The position numbers and the translations under genes were made by a program. From assembly GCA_030141605.1 (NCBI GenBank), contig JAQGDQ010001533.1:10001-35845 (forward strand): a stretch of 25,845 nucleotides of DNA, written 5' to 3'. The stretch comes from Tubiluchus corallicola. Lineage: Eukaryota; Priapulida; Priapulimorpha; Priapulimorphida; Tubiluchidae. Each line of letters opens with the position of its first letter. The first letter of the stretch is position 1. The notes beneath the pieces are model-generated. The model worked only from the letters and a program-made list of their open reading frames with translations. It had not been told where the DNA came from and did no database searches. Positions 1-8,746 of this stretch are shown here, one piece after another.

Positions 1-47
1 AGCATTTGCAGAAATACTGTCGAGGAAAAATAATGTAAATGCCTAGT
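1..47 (+). pseudogene. C-terminal fragment of a second GPCR copy, running off the window
   Basis: Read on the plus strand, these bases give AFAEILSRKNNVNA followed by TAG, identical to the end of the minus-strand GPCR at 798-1703. Only the tail after transmembrane helix 7 is visible. If the inverted repeat is genuine, an oppositely oriented GPCR copy lies to the left of the window. If it is an artefact, this is a mirror image of the same gene. Confidence 0.5.
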
Positions 48-69
48 TAAAGCAGTGAAACCAAGGCGT

Positions 70-440
70 TTGTGAAAGCATTTATACTATTGAGGAAAAC
101 TTTAGTGAATGGGTTATTCAAAGCTAAGAAGCTTGAAAAAGCATTTGTACAAATACTGTGAATAAAAACCAATGTAAATGCTTATTTAAACCAATAAAAC
201 AAAGCACTTCGGGAAAGCTTTTGCACGATTACTCTCAATGAAAACTAATGTAAATGCTTATTTAAACCAATAAAGCAAAGCACCTCGGGAAAGCATTTAC
301 ATGATTACTGTCAATGAAAACTAATGTAAATGCTTATTTAAACAAATAAAACAAAGCTCTTCGGGAAAGCATTTGCACGATTACTGTCAATGAAAACTAA
401 CATAAATGCATTAATTAAACCAATGAAACCAAGTAGTTTA
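70..440 (+). repeat. 76-bp minisatellite derived from a GPCR 3' coding end
   Basis: Units start near 76, 140, 215, 291 and 367, each opening with AAGCWTTT and continuing through a TAATGTAAATGC block. The three clearest neighbours (215, 291, 367) are 76 bp apart. The units match the last codons, stop and 3' flank of the GPCR: the AFAEILSRKNNVNA codons become readings such as AFT*LLSMKTNVNA. The same units occur inverted at about 508-770 in the other arm. The array therefore probably grew from the end of the GPCR gene by tandem duplication. Confidence 0.8.
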
Positions 441-797
441 GGCAAACAGTCTTGCAAATGTTATGAAGATGAGGCAATGTAAATACTCAGTGAAAATGCC
501 AGTTTAAATAAGCATTTACATTGTTTTCATTGACAGTAATCATGTAAATGCTTTCCCGAGGTGCTTTGCTTTATTGGTTTAAATAAGCATTTACATTAGT
601 TTTCATTGAGAGTAATCGTGCAAAAGCTTTCCCGAAGTGCTTTGTTTTATTGGTTTAAATAAGCATTTACATTGGTTTTTATTCACAGTATTTGTACAAA
701 TGCTTTTTCAAGCTTCTTAGCTTTGAATAACCCATTCACTAAAGTTTTCCTCAATAGTATAAATGCTTTCACAAACGCCTTGGTTTCACTGCTTTAA

Positions 798-1703
798 CTA
801 GGCATTTACATTATTTTTCCTCGACAGTATTTCTGCAAATGCTTTTCTGAATATCGAGCTGCTGGCAGCATACATGATAGGATTTAGACAGCTATTGAAA
901 AAGCCTAATGCTGCTAGAAACTCATTCATTGCCAGCCGACCAGTAGATACTATCCTGTAATGCATGTCAATCATGCCTGGTAACCAGCATATTATGAATG
1001 TGACGGTCACGATGCCCAGCGTACGTGTCCCTTTTACTTCCCTTTTCGTTTTTACCGATTGCTGTCTGTTAATCGCACGGATTATTCTCGCCTGCCTTCG
1101 TACGACCCTCCATATCTTCACGTACATAATTATTATTGCTACAGCAGGAGCAAAGAACATAAACACACCTTGCATATGTACGAGCAGTATTTTTAATGTG
1201 AAGTTCTTGGACGTTGCTTCGTAGTATAAAGCATACAGTATTAACTCAAATGCGATGGAAATCTACCAAACGAAACCGATCATAAACTTCACTACTTTCT
1301 CAGTAATGTAGATGTTGTATTTGAGTGGATAAATAACTGCTATGTACCTTTCAACTGCTATAGCAGTGATGTGGTATATGCTTGCAAATGCTAATATGAT
1401 CAGTATTGTCCGTGCTATGATAAACAGTTTGTAACTAGGCAGTATAACAGATGCGATCACACTTGTTGACACGACTCCGGCGGTAAGGTCTGTCACAGCG
1501 AGTGATGCGATCAAATAATTTGTTCTGCTTCTTAAGTAATGAAATTTATATACAGCTAAAAGCACCAGACTATTTCCAAAAGTTGATGTTAGGAAAATCA
1601 CAATAAGCATTAGTGTCTGGAGCATCCAGATGTTGCCGTGCGAATAGACAAACCAGGTGGGGCCAGATTCTTGCGAAGCATTTGATAAAGAAAAGCTTTC
1701 CAT
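798..1703 (-). pseudogene. Class A GPCR with a single in-frame TAG
   Basis: The reading frame from ATG 1703 to TAG 798 has 301 codons, interrupted only by TAG at 1265-1263 (codon 147). The 29 codons between that stop and the next in-frame ATG (1175) are open and encode the rest of helix 4, loop 2 and the start of helix 5, so there is no frameshift. Hallmarks are GN in helix 1 (residues 43-44), LAVTD in helix 2, ERY at 118-120, CWLP in helix 6 and NPIMY in helix 7. NAS near residue 8 is a possible N-glycosylation site. The stop follows the conserved helix 4 Trp, where paralogs have Ile or Met. It is more diverged than the other three copies. It may be a recent pseudogene, a polymorphic null, a readthrough gene or a sequencing error. 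The ligand is unknown. Confidence 0.85.
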
Positions 1704-1867
1704 TCTCTCTTTTTACAAAGTGGTGCTCACTTCTTAATTGGGTATATTCGGTTATCGGTACAGTATTTTGATCCCAGTAACAGTTGTTCAAAGTTGTTCA
1801 AGACTTCATCTGTACATCTTACAGATGCAGGTCTTACATCTGTACAGTTTAACTAGAAAGACCTGCA

Positions 1868-2560
1868 TTGTGCCACATTACAAAGCGACTGGAAGTTTTA
1901 AGTTCTCTATGTTGTGCCACATTACAGAGCAACTAGAAGTTGTAAGTTCTCTATCTTGTGTTACATTACACAGCAACTAGAAGTTGTAAGTTTTCTATGT
2001 TGTGCCACATTACAAAGCAACTAGATGTTGTAAATTCTCTATGTTGTGTCACATTACAAAGCAACCAGAAGTTGTAAGTTCTCTATGTTGTGCCACATTA
2101 CAATGCTACTAGAAGTTGTAAGTTCTCTATGTTGTGCCACATTACAAAGCAACTAGAAGTTGTAAGTTCTCTATGTTGTGCCGCATTACAAAGCAACTAG
2201 AAGTTGTAAGTTCTCTATGTTGTGCCGCATTACAAAGCAACTAGAAGTTGTAAGTTCTCTATGTTGTGCCGCATTACAAAGCAACTAGAAGTTGTAAGTT
2301 CTCTATGTTGTGCCACATTACAAAGCAACCAGAAGTTGTAAATTCTCTATGTTGTGGCACATTACAAAGCAAGCAGAAGTTGTAAGTTCTCTATGTTGTG
2401 CCATATTACAAAGCACCAAGAAGTTGTAAGTTTTCTATGTTGTGTCACATTACAAAGCAACCAGAAGTTGTAAGTTTTCTGTGTTGTGCCACGTGACAGA
2501 ACAACTGGTAAATTCTCTACATTCTGTCGTGTTACAGAGCAGCAAAAAGTTCTTTATTTC
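1868..2560 (-). repeat. 44-bp minisatellite carrying short ORFs upstream of a GPCR
   Basis: About 15 units at exact 44-bp spacing (1868, 1912, 1956 ... 2484), decaying at the right edge. On the minus strand, the GPCR strand, the typical unit reads ATG-TGG-CAC-AAC-ATA-GAG and closes with TAA after 14 codons (MWHNIENLQLLVAL). The TAA shares its last A with the ATG of the next unit (TAATG). Variants: MRHN in the units at 2176, 2220 and 2264; ATG followed directly by a stop at 1956, 2044 and 2440; the ATG lost or shifted at 2396 and 2484. The array ends about 165 bp before the GPCR ATG at 1703. Transcription through it is not shown. Confidence 0.9.
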
Positions 2561-2829
2561 GCACTACATGCTTTACATCACACATGCGTCGTGTCCTACC
2601 TGCGAACTTTCACTATTCACTGTTTCCTGCCATGACTTAATGGAAACAATTATTAATTCAATGCTGTGTGCTTGTACAAATATTTTACCTGCCATTGACA
2701 CGTTATATACTTCGAAGCTTTGTCACTATTGTTAACTGAGTAAACATTAGAAATGTAGTAAATGATAGAAAACTAATACTCATTATTCACAGGATTACTC
2801 GCTGTGATCTAGGATGATAATGTAGTATT
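2561..2829. other. Intergenic stretch, nothing recognised
   Basis: AT-rich sequence between the 44-bp array and the LINE tail. No coding frame with family resemblance is seen. A short plus-strand open frame running from the array into this stretch has no recognisable content. Confidence 0.5.
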
Positions 2830-3061
2830 AATAATAATAATTTATTCATTCGTAAAATGCTCTTTCAATAAATTTTTTTCAAAGGCGCTGTATAATTAAA
2901 AATATTTAGCACAACAGCAGCAACAACAGCAGCAGCAGCAACAGCAACGACGACGACGATAATGTATTTATTTAAAAACTGTCTTTCAATAATTTTTTTT
3001 CAAATGCTGTGTGAAATTAAAGGTATTTAGATAAAATACTAAAAAATGTAATACAACTAAA
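2830..3061 (-). repeat. Duplicated LINE 3' tail around a CAG/CAA microsatellite
   Basis: About 75 bp at 2838-2912 (TCTTTCAATAAATTTTTTTC core) recurs at 2961-3035 with substitutions. Between the copies lies a CAG/CAA/CGA trinucleotide run (about 2911-2960). The left end borders an (ATA)n-like stretch at 2825-2838. Because it sits directly 3' of the LINE coding remnant on the minus strand, it is probably that element's 3' UTR and tail, partly duplicated. Confidence 0.6.
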
Positions 3062-3605
3062 TCTATCTATAAATCAAAATCTGCAAAACATTCCCCACTT
3101 ATACATAAAAATACTACTTAAAAGGTAAATTTTCAGTTTCTTTTTAAAAGAATTTAAATTTAAGCATTCTCTAATTTCAATTGGTAGCTTATTCCCGCGC
3201 TTTGGCGAAATGCTTAAAAATCCTAAATTGGCAAAGACTTTCTTTCTATTAAAAAGCACAACAGGTTCTAATTCATTTGCTTTGATAGCTCTCGTGCTCC
3301 CGTTATAAACATAAAATTGTGGATGTTTAGCCAAGTAAGCTGGAGTGTCAGTCTTTGTAATGTTTTGTAGGTCAAAATTATTATTTTAAAAGTACACCGA
3401 CCTTTGCTTGGTAGCCAATAAAGAATATGCAAAGCATTTGTTACGCTATCATATTTTGTAACACCTGTTGTAACTTTGGCAGCCCAGTTTTGCACCCTTT
3501 GCATTGGCTTCAAGGTGCATTGTGGGAGTTGTTTAATTCCCAAACGGCGAATAATAAAATAATAATAACATAAACAAATATTGAATTTGCTTACTTTGAT
3601 GAAAC
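3062..3605 (-). mobile_element. 5'-truncated CR1/L2-like LINE, reverse transcriptase C-terminus
   Basis: Minus-strand frames give the characteristic end of CR1/L2-type reverse transcriptases: MQRVQNWAAKVTTG followed by LYWLPSKGRCTFKI in the frame ending at 3268. This continues after a frameshift near 3345 as AYLAKHPQFYV, STRAIKANE and a KRGNKLPIEIRE...NSFKKKLKIYL block ending at 3074. This matches the family pattern of LQRVQN-AAR, LHWLPV--R, and W-LP--IR--S-SFK--L. The element is 5'-truncated, as is usual for LINEs, and frameshifted, so it is inactive. The subfamily is inferred from memory of the motif order. Confidence 0.8.
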
Positions 3606-3974
3606 AAGCAAAAACATGATACACTTCATAGAATTCTTAGTTAAGTACTTTTTTAGTTTTTTACTAATGCATTTATAGTGGTAGGATTTTGAATTTTGTT
3701 TCTTTCTGATATTTCTGCAATGCTGCATTGCGCACGCCGACACTGCCGTATAGAAATCCATGCCTTTCCAACAAAAATGATTTGACTGGTCACCTGCAGC
3801 GCTGACCACTTCTGTTTGACCAAATATTCTTTCCCTTTGCAAGCCATTCTGCGATATTCACTAATAACTTTGAACATCTCGAAAGAGCTTGCGGACGGTG
3901 GCATAGTTAATAGTGGAGCAAGGGGAGCAACGGCTCCACCGAGTACATTTTCAAAGCTGGTACCTTCTCAACCC

Positions 3975-4094
3975 AACAATATGGCATGTGGAAATAATAA
4001 TAATTGGCCAATTACTTGCCAACGTATGCATTATCCATAATGAAATAGAGGTTAGAAACGGGAACATGTTTGTCGTGAATATGCAATGAATTAC
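3975..4094. repeat. Dispersed 120-bp direct repeat, copy 1
   Basis: The segment beginning AACAATATGGCATGTGGAAA and running through ACGTATGCATTATCCAT to ATGCAATGAA is repeated at 4854-4960 in the same orientation with few differences. A weaker third piece (TGCAATGAATTATACATGAC) lies near 4558-4577. This suggests a local duplication or an unnamed dispersed element. Confidence 0.75.
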
Positions 4095-4207
4095 ACAACA
4101 AAGTAGGTATTAAATCATAATCACAGTAATCATAATCTTTTCTATTTATCCTGCAATACACGTACAGTCATAATACAATTAATTTGGAAAAAAATATTGT
4201 GAAGAAA

Positions 4208-4267
4208 GGGCAGCGAAAGACCAATTGGTCATCTAGTCAGCTGCCCTTTGTTTAGTGATGAACATTT
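4208..4267. repeat. Nested-hairpin dispersed repeat, copy 1
   Basis: GGGCAGC at 4208-4214 pairs with GCTGCCC at 4240-4246, and inside it GACC-AATT-GGTC forms a second stem. The sequence continues as TTTGTTTAGTGATGAACATT. A second copy at 17427-17490 shares both stems and the 3' part. No known RNA family was recognised. Confidence 0.65.
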
Positions 4268-4853
4268 TTATAAGCGCTGTGCTACAGTGTATTAGTGTTA
4301 GTACTGCTTGTAGTTAGTCATTCTTACAATTGACATTAAATTGATATGTTTGTAATGTGTTATATATAACGTATCAATACAATTCATACGCAGTAATAAT
4401 AATTGTATAATAAAGTCAAAACAAGAACTGAAAATAAAAACTGACAACAGAAACAAGAACAATGGCAACCAAAATATACTTCACGTCACAAGCATAATTT
4501 TTGATGGTCAAAATACAAATAAAAATGAATATTAGAAACTGGAACCACAGGTCAGTCTGCAATGAATTATACATGACAAGATTAAGTGATATATATTTAT
4601 TAATGTGTCATTTTCTTTTCTCATACTTTATTAACTATGCCAATAAATACGTATCAAAAGTGCAACTGACACTTTGCCATCCACAGTGAGCAGAAACTCA
4701 TTCACAACATTTTGAGGTGTAAATGTACCAGCCCGCCATGTGGGTAAATGCAGTTGGATGCTGGTTACATCACTAAACCCATTCAAAGAATTGCTCAACG
4801 AAATAATTGCTGGTTTAAATCATATGCATCTAATAATTGAAAATAATATACCT

Positions 4854-4960
4854 AACAATATGGCATGTGGAAATGATAATAATTGGCCAATTACTTGCCA
4901 ACGTATGCATTATCCATGATGAAATAGAGGTCAGAACGTGTTTGTGAATATGCAATGAAG
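4854..4960. repeat. Dispersed 120-bp direct repeat, copy 2
   Basis: Second copy of the segment at 3975-4094, same orientation, with small substitutions and deletions around 4932-4945. Confidence 0.75.
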
Positions 4961-5169
4961 TATACATTTCCTGTTTCTGTGCATTACTGCAACCCTGTAC
5001 ATGTACACTGATATCCTAAGTTACATTAATATTATACCACAAAGTATGACATTAATACCTTATGGGCAGAATTGAGTGAATAGGCAACTCACTTACTGAT
5101 TTTTTAACAAGCTAATATTTGTCTGTATTACTCCAGAAAATGTTTTCGTAAGCAACCGACATCGGTCAC

Positions 5170-6129
5170 TCAGCCCTCGACAGCTGTTTGAGATCTTTGT
5201 TGTGAATCAGTCTTGGTTATCCCGGTTGTCACTCTTATGGATTGACTTTGACTGCTTACCAAGCTCACAAAGCCCCTTCTGAACTGTGAATTACTTGCAG
5301 CATAGACTACGGGATTGATAGAACTATTCAGCATTCCAATGCAAAACAAGAGCACTCGGTAACGAAAAATGCTGCAGCAGACCAACTGGTAGAGTTTGTC
5401 AACGAAAGCTGGTGCCCAGCAACAGATAAACACGCATGTTATGATAGCAAGTGTCTTTGTTGCACGAATCTCACATTGTTTAATGGATATCGGCTGCTGG
5501 CGATGCAGATTGTATGTCCGTCTGATCTGCTGCACAACTACTCTAGCTATCTTCGTGTATATGATAATAAGCAGTAATGACGGTAAGAAAAAAATCCACA
5601 TCATGTGAATAAACGCTAACGAAAACGTCTTCTCCCATTCCTCTTTCCAATATTCCATCAACATGTGTTGTGAAATCTGAATTATTGCTGATGTGATCCA
5701 TGCAAAGCACACTAACAGCTTGATAGTCTTTTCCGTTATCCAGGCATTGTATTGGAGTGGGTACACAATGGCTATGTATCGCTCCGTTGCTATTATAACA
5801 ATGTGCTTAACACTGACACCGCATGTAAAGGCTTGTACACATGTGGCAAATCTAGTTACAAGAGCTGCTTTTGTGCAAAAACCTATGAAAAATCCTAAAC
5901 ATGCAATACCCACTATCAGATCTGCGACTGCCAATGATGCAATTAAGTAGTTTGTTCTTGTTCTCAGACTCTGTACTTTATAAACAGCTGAAAGAACCAA
6001 ACCGTTTCCAATGCTTGCTGTTACAAATATGAAAGGTAGTAAAAAGTTTGCAAAATTTTCAAAGTATACGGGGGAAACAATGCCAGCAGCGCTGTCTGTT
6101 GATGTGTTTGTTACAGAAATGTTCCACAT
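5170..6129 (-). CDS. Rhodopsin-like (class A) GPCR, 319 aa
   Basis: Seven-helix receptor, presumably in the plasma membrane and G-protein coupled; the ligand is unknown. Visible: NIS (3-5) and NTS (8-10) glycosylation sequons, GN in helix 1 (41-42), LAVAD in helix 2 (66-70), ERY (116-118), IVYPLQY in loop 2, CWAP in helix 6 (237-240) and NPVVY in helix 7 (272-276). Position 3.25 is Thr and loop 2 has no Cys, so the usual helix 3-loop 2 disulfide is absent, as in melanocortin and cannabinoid receptors. The single exon aligns without gaps to the next two paralogs through residue 297. It then has a tail of about 20 residues that they lack. The start is fixed by paralogs beginning MQNI at the same position. 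Seven further copies of its start region lie directly upstream. Confidence 0.93.
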   Translation of the reverse strand: MWNISVTNTSTDSAAGIVSPVYFENFANFLLPFIFVTASIGNGLVLSAVYKVQSLRTRTNYLIASLAVADLIVGIACLGFFIGFCTKAALVTRFATCVQAFTCGVSVKHIVIIATERYIAIVYPLQYNAWITEKTIKLLVCFAWITSAIIQISQHMLMEYWKEEWEKTFSLAFIHMMWIFFLPSLLLIIIYTKIARVVVQQIRRTYNLHRQQPISIKQCEIRATKTLAIITCVFICCWAPAFVDKLYQLVCCSIFRYRVLLFCIGMLNSSINPVVYAASNSQFRRGFVSLVSSQSQSIRVTTGITKTDSQQRSQTAVEG

Positions 6130-6710
6130 TGTTTACAGCTTTTTACTACACACAGAAGACAATGTCATCAGTGCTTTCTGTTGATGTGTTTGCTACTGAA
6201 ATGTTCCACATTGTTTAAAGCTTTTTACTTCACACTGGAAACAATGCCAGCAGTGCTGTCTGTTGATGTACTTGCTACTGAAATGTTCCACATTGTTTAA
6301 AGCTTTTTAGTTCACACTGGAAACAATGCCAGCAGTGCTGTCTGTTGATGTACTTGCTACTGAAATGTTCCACATTGTTTAAAGCTTTTTACTTCACACT
6401 GGAAACAATGCCAGCAGTGCTGTCTGTTGATGTGTTTACTACTGAAATGTTCCACATTGTTTAAAGCTTTTTACTTCAGACTGGAAACAATGCCAGCAGT
6501 GCTGTCTGTTGATGTTTTTGCTACTGAAATGTTTCACATTGTTTAAAGCTTTTTACTACACACAGGAAACAATGGCAGCAGTGCTTTCTGTTGACATATT
6601 TGCTACTGAAATGTTCCACATTGTTTAAAGTTTTTTAATACTCATTTGAAACAATGCCAGCAGCACTTTCTGTTGACTTGTTCACTACAAACATGTTCTG
6701 CATTGTTTAA
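6130..6710 (-). repeat. 82-bp array of duplicated GPCR start regions, upstream ORFs
   Basis: Seven copies of the GPCR's 5' end follow the real start at exact 82-bp spacing, with minus-strand ATGs at 6211, 6293, 6375, 6457, 6539, 6621 and 6703. Each is preceded by AAACA, like the real start. Most read MWNISV...STxSTAGIVS, matching the receptor N-terminus (MWNISVTNTSTDSAAGIVS), then stop within 21-22 codons. The copy at 6539 is ATG-TGA. The outermost copy (6703) begins MQNM and resembles the MQN starts of the other paralogs. Since 82 is not a multiple of 3, neighbouring copies are in different frames. If transcribed, these would be seven upstream ORFs in the receptor's leader. Confidence 0.92.
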
Positions 6711-6719
6711 AACATTCTT

Positions 6720-7352
6720 TTCAAACAGAGTTCCTCTTTACCACATGTTCTTTAGCAGATGTTCTTGAACAGTCTGATCAGCTCCAACTTTTTGCCAATT
6801 TTGAAATAAAACATGAAGCAAATCACGTTTATTTTCATTGTTATTGTGCTTACGTAATCCGTTCACTGAGTGGTTTTGGAAAGCACTACTACACAGAGAA
6901 TATGCACTCATCCAGTTTAAATGCCTCTACCATTATTGTGGTAACAAGTCTCGCTCTCTACATTGGCTTGTCTATGCCAAGTATTGTTTCACTACTCCGT
7001 AACTTCGACATTTTATCAATGCAGTGTGCAACTATGGCCTTCTTGCAGTACTTTCTCAATTACTGATTATATTTGTTTCTTGTTTGAAATGTGACCAGTG
7101 TTAGTAAATACAGTATAGTGTGTGCTTGAAACTAAATACTTATTATTGTCGATTCATTGACAAAGTCGTCACTGTGACAATACGAGACTTGGCATGCAAG
7201 CATATCATTATTCTGAATTCTCTTTACTCTCATCTGGTTTCAACAGCTGCTGATATTTCGTTTTTTGTTTTTTCTCCTAATTTGCCACATAGAAGCTAAA
7301 TTTGCCACAATAAAGAAGAGGTTGTTTTCGGTTTTTTTTCAGAAGACTCTAG
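6720..7352. other. Upstream flank shared with the neighbouring GPCR
   Basis: No gene seen. The stretch around 7062-7145 (GACCAGTGTTAGTAAATACA) resembles 10396-10475 (GACCAGAGTTAGTAAATGCG), upstream of the next GPCR. CTAATTTGCCACATAG near 7277 resembles CTAATTTGCCCATAG near 10600. This shared order shows that the tandem duplication unit included about 1 kb of 5' flank. Confidence 0.6.
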
Positions 7353-7882
7353 CAGTGGCGGCTCGTGTATAGGTACTGTAAAACTGCAGCGCCCCCTATT
7401 TTCGCTCAATATTATCGATAATATTCAATATAATACATCTTTTTTCTTTAGTTCTCTCTTTATACTTGCACAGAACCAAAGCCTGTGAGGGTAGTACTGT
7501 TTGCTTCACAGCTCAGCACAGTGCACTCCAGCAACGCTGTGTTTGACTGTTGTGTGCATATGGCCATGTACACATGGCACATATGGCCATGTGCACATAT
7601 CCGAGCCCAGGTAGAGAAAGTACTGTCACTCACACAGTTTGTTGTCATTACTGTGAATGGATCGAGCTTGAACTGTGGCCATTAGTAAGCAAAAAATATT
7701 TTTTGTTTATGATTTTATCAAGTTTATGGTATAAACTTTTATATGTTTGTTTGTTAAAAAATACAAATACAAATTACAACATGAAAATTACGCATGTTTG
7801 TTTAGTTTTACACAGTATTAAAACAACGGCTAAAATTTTTCCTCTCACCACTCACACTAATTTTAGCTATAAGTTGCCACTG
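7353..7882. mobile_element. hAT-like non-autonomous element (MITE), 530 bp
   Basis: The element starts CAGTGGCGGCTCGTG and ends GTTGCCACTG, giving short terminal inverted repeats (CAGTGGC/GCCACTG). It is flanked by GACTCTAG (7345-7352) and GGCTCTAA (7883-7890), an 8-bp duplication with two mismatches, as expected for the hAT superfamily. It has no transposase frame. It includes GCGCCCCCTA near 7390 and a CATATGGCCATG-rich palindromic patch at 7557-7600. A related segment lies at about 13960-14314. Confidence 0.7.
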
Positions 7883-7919
7883 GGCTCTAACTACCACGTT
7901 CCTAAATATGGCTTGATAT

Positions 7920-8300
7920 TTTCTCAAATTTGCTCATGTTCCTCAGCATAGCTGAACATTTCCTCAGACTTCCTTGTGTTCTTCCCTGAGACTAAGTTCT
8001 TTCTCAGGTCTACTTATGCTCAGCAATGTGACTGAACTGAGCATCAGACTTCCTCGTGTTGTTCACTGTTTCCAAGCACTGAAATATGCCCATGCTCCTC
8101 AATATGGCTGAACTTTGTTCATGTTTTTGAATGTGGCTCAGTACGTACTCAGGGTTGATCATGCTCCTCAGTACTACTGAGCAGTTCTTCAGTGTGGCCG
8201 AGCACTTCCTTAGAGTTCCTCAGTATGGCTGCATGTTTCCTCAGATTTGCTCGGGTTCTTCAATATACGTTGAACATTGCCTGAAATCTGCAAACTTTCC
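7920..8300. repeat. Degenerate tandem repeats (CTCAGTATGGCTGA-like)
   Basis: Irregular repetition of CTCMTGTTCCTCAGYATRGCTGAAC-like and TTCCTCAGACTTCCTYGTGTT blocks at roughly 30-50 bp spacing. Units are too diverged for a clean period. No coding frame is evident. It lies between the hAT-like element and the GPCR 3' end. Confidence 0.5.
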
Positions 8301-8746
8301 AAGAAAATAAACAAATAATAATATTTTTCATTACTTTACATCTGTTGTTCTTGTAATCTTAAGAAATTCACTTACATAGAACACTTAACAATTTGAACAG
8401 TTACAGTTCAACAAACTGTACTTTATTATGTAAACATTGTATTAGCAAGGTTATTACCATTGCATTTTACAGTGCACTGCTGACATGAATGCATCTAGTT
8501 ACAGTCTACACAAAAGGCCCTATGTCAATCGTGAATGTTCATTCCAGGAGCTGCTTGTCTTTGGCCATCTGGGCTTTGTTAACTAGTAGCCATGACGGAA
8601 TGGTCATGGTGGATAGGTAGAATCCTGTCCAGCTGGTTATTCTGTCACTTCTTGCTGTTTCTGGTTTTGTTACCCTATACAAGTGATTCAGCAGTTCTTG
8701 CCCATTGACGGACATTTGCAGTTGCTGCATGTACCTCTTATGCAAC
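8301..8746. other. 3' flank of GPCR, no gene recognised
   Basis: Sequence downstream of the GPCR stop on the minus strand, likely including its 3' UTR. A 68-codon minus-strand open frame (8539-8745) starts just past the receptor stop but has no recognisable features or family resemblance, so I do not call it a gene. Confidence 0.4.

Larger units (their letters stand above)
1..843. repeat. Inverted repeat, arms of about 335 bp
   Basis: Bases 1 to about 334 are nearly the exact reverse complement of 843 back to about 508; for example the first 15 bases match 829-843 inverted. Differences are few: one base is missing in the right arm near 523, where the left arm has one extra T. A spacer of about 170 bp separates the arms. 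The outer end of the right arm is the last 15 codons of the minus-strand GPCR, so the left arm starts with the same codons on the plus strand and the repeat may continue beyond the window. The arms themselves are made of 76-bp tandem units. It could be a real tail-to-tail duplication or a foldback assembly artefact at a contig end. Confidence 0.9.
3625..5169. other. Intergenic, dispersed repeats but no gene recognised
   Basis: AT-rich sequence downstream of the GPCR at 5170. It contains two related 120-bp direct repeats (3975-4094 and 4854-4960) and one copy of a nested hairpin (4208-4267), listed separately. The short open frames here have no recognisable family features. Confidence 0.5.

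Noticed and set aside
1263-1265. Selenocysteine or recoded sense codon at the TAG
   Set aside because: Selenocysteine uses TGA, and the paralogs have Ile or Met here. No recoding signal is seen.
1868-2560. CRISPR-like array
   Set aside because: Units are directly adjacent with no unique spacers, in a spliced eukaryotic context.
4208-4246. Hammerhead ribozyme in the nested hairpin
   Set aside because: GAAA is present, but the CTGANGA core is absent on both strands.
5396-5950. Plus-strand open frames across the GPCR
   Set aside because: These are shadows of the minus-strand receptor, which has all the family motifs. The same holds at 8810-9173 and 964-1224.
6130-6710. Alternative first exons of the GPCR
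   Set aside because: Each copy ends in a stop within 22 codons, and no consistent donor lies before the stops. Upstream ORFs explain it more simply, though a GTAAAA site exists in some copies.
7485-7951. Open frames around 7.5-7.95 kb
   Set aside because: They lie within the hAT-like MITE, which carries no transposase and recurs elsewhere.
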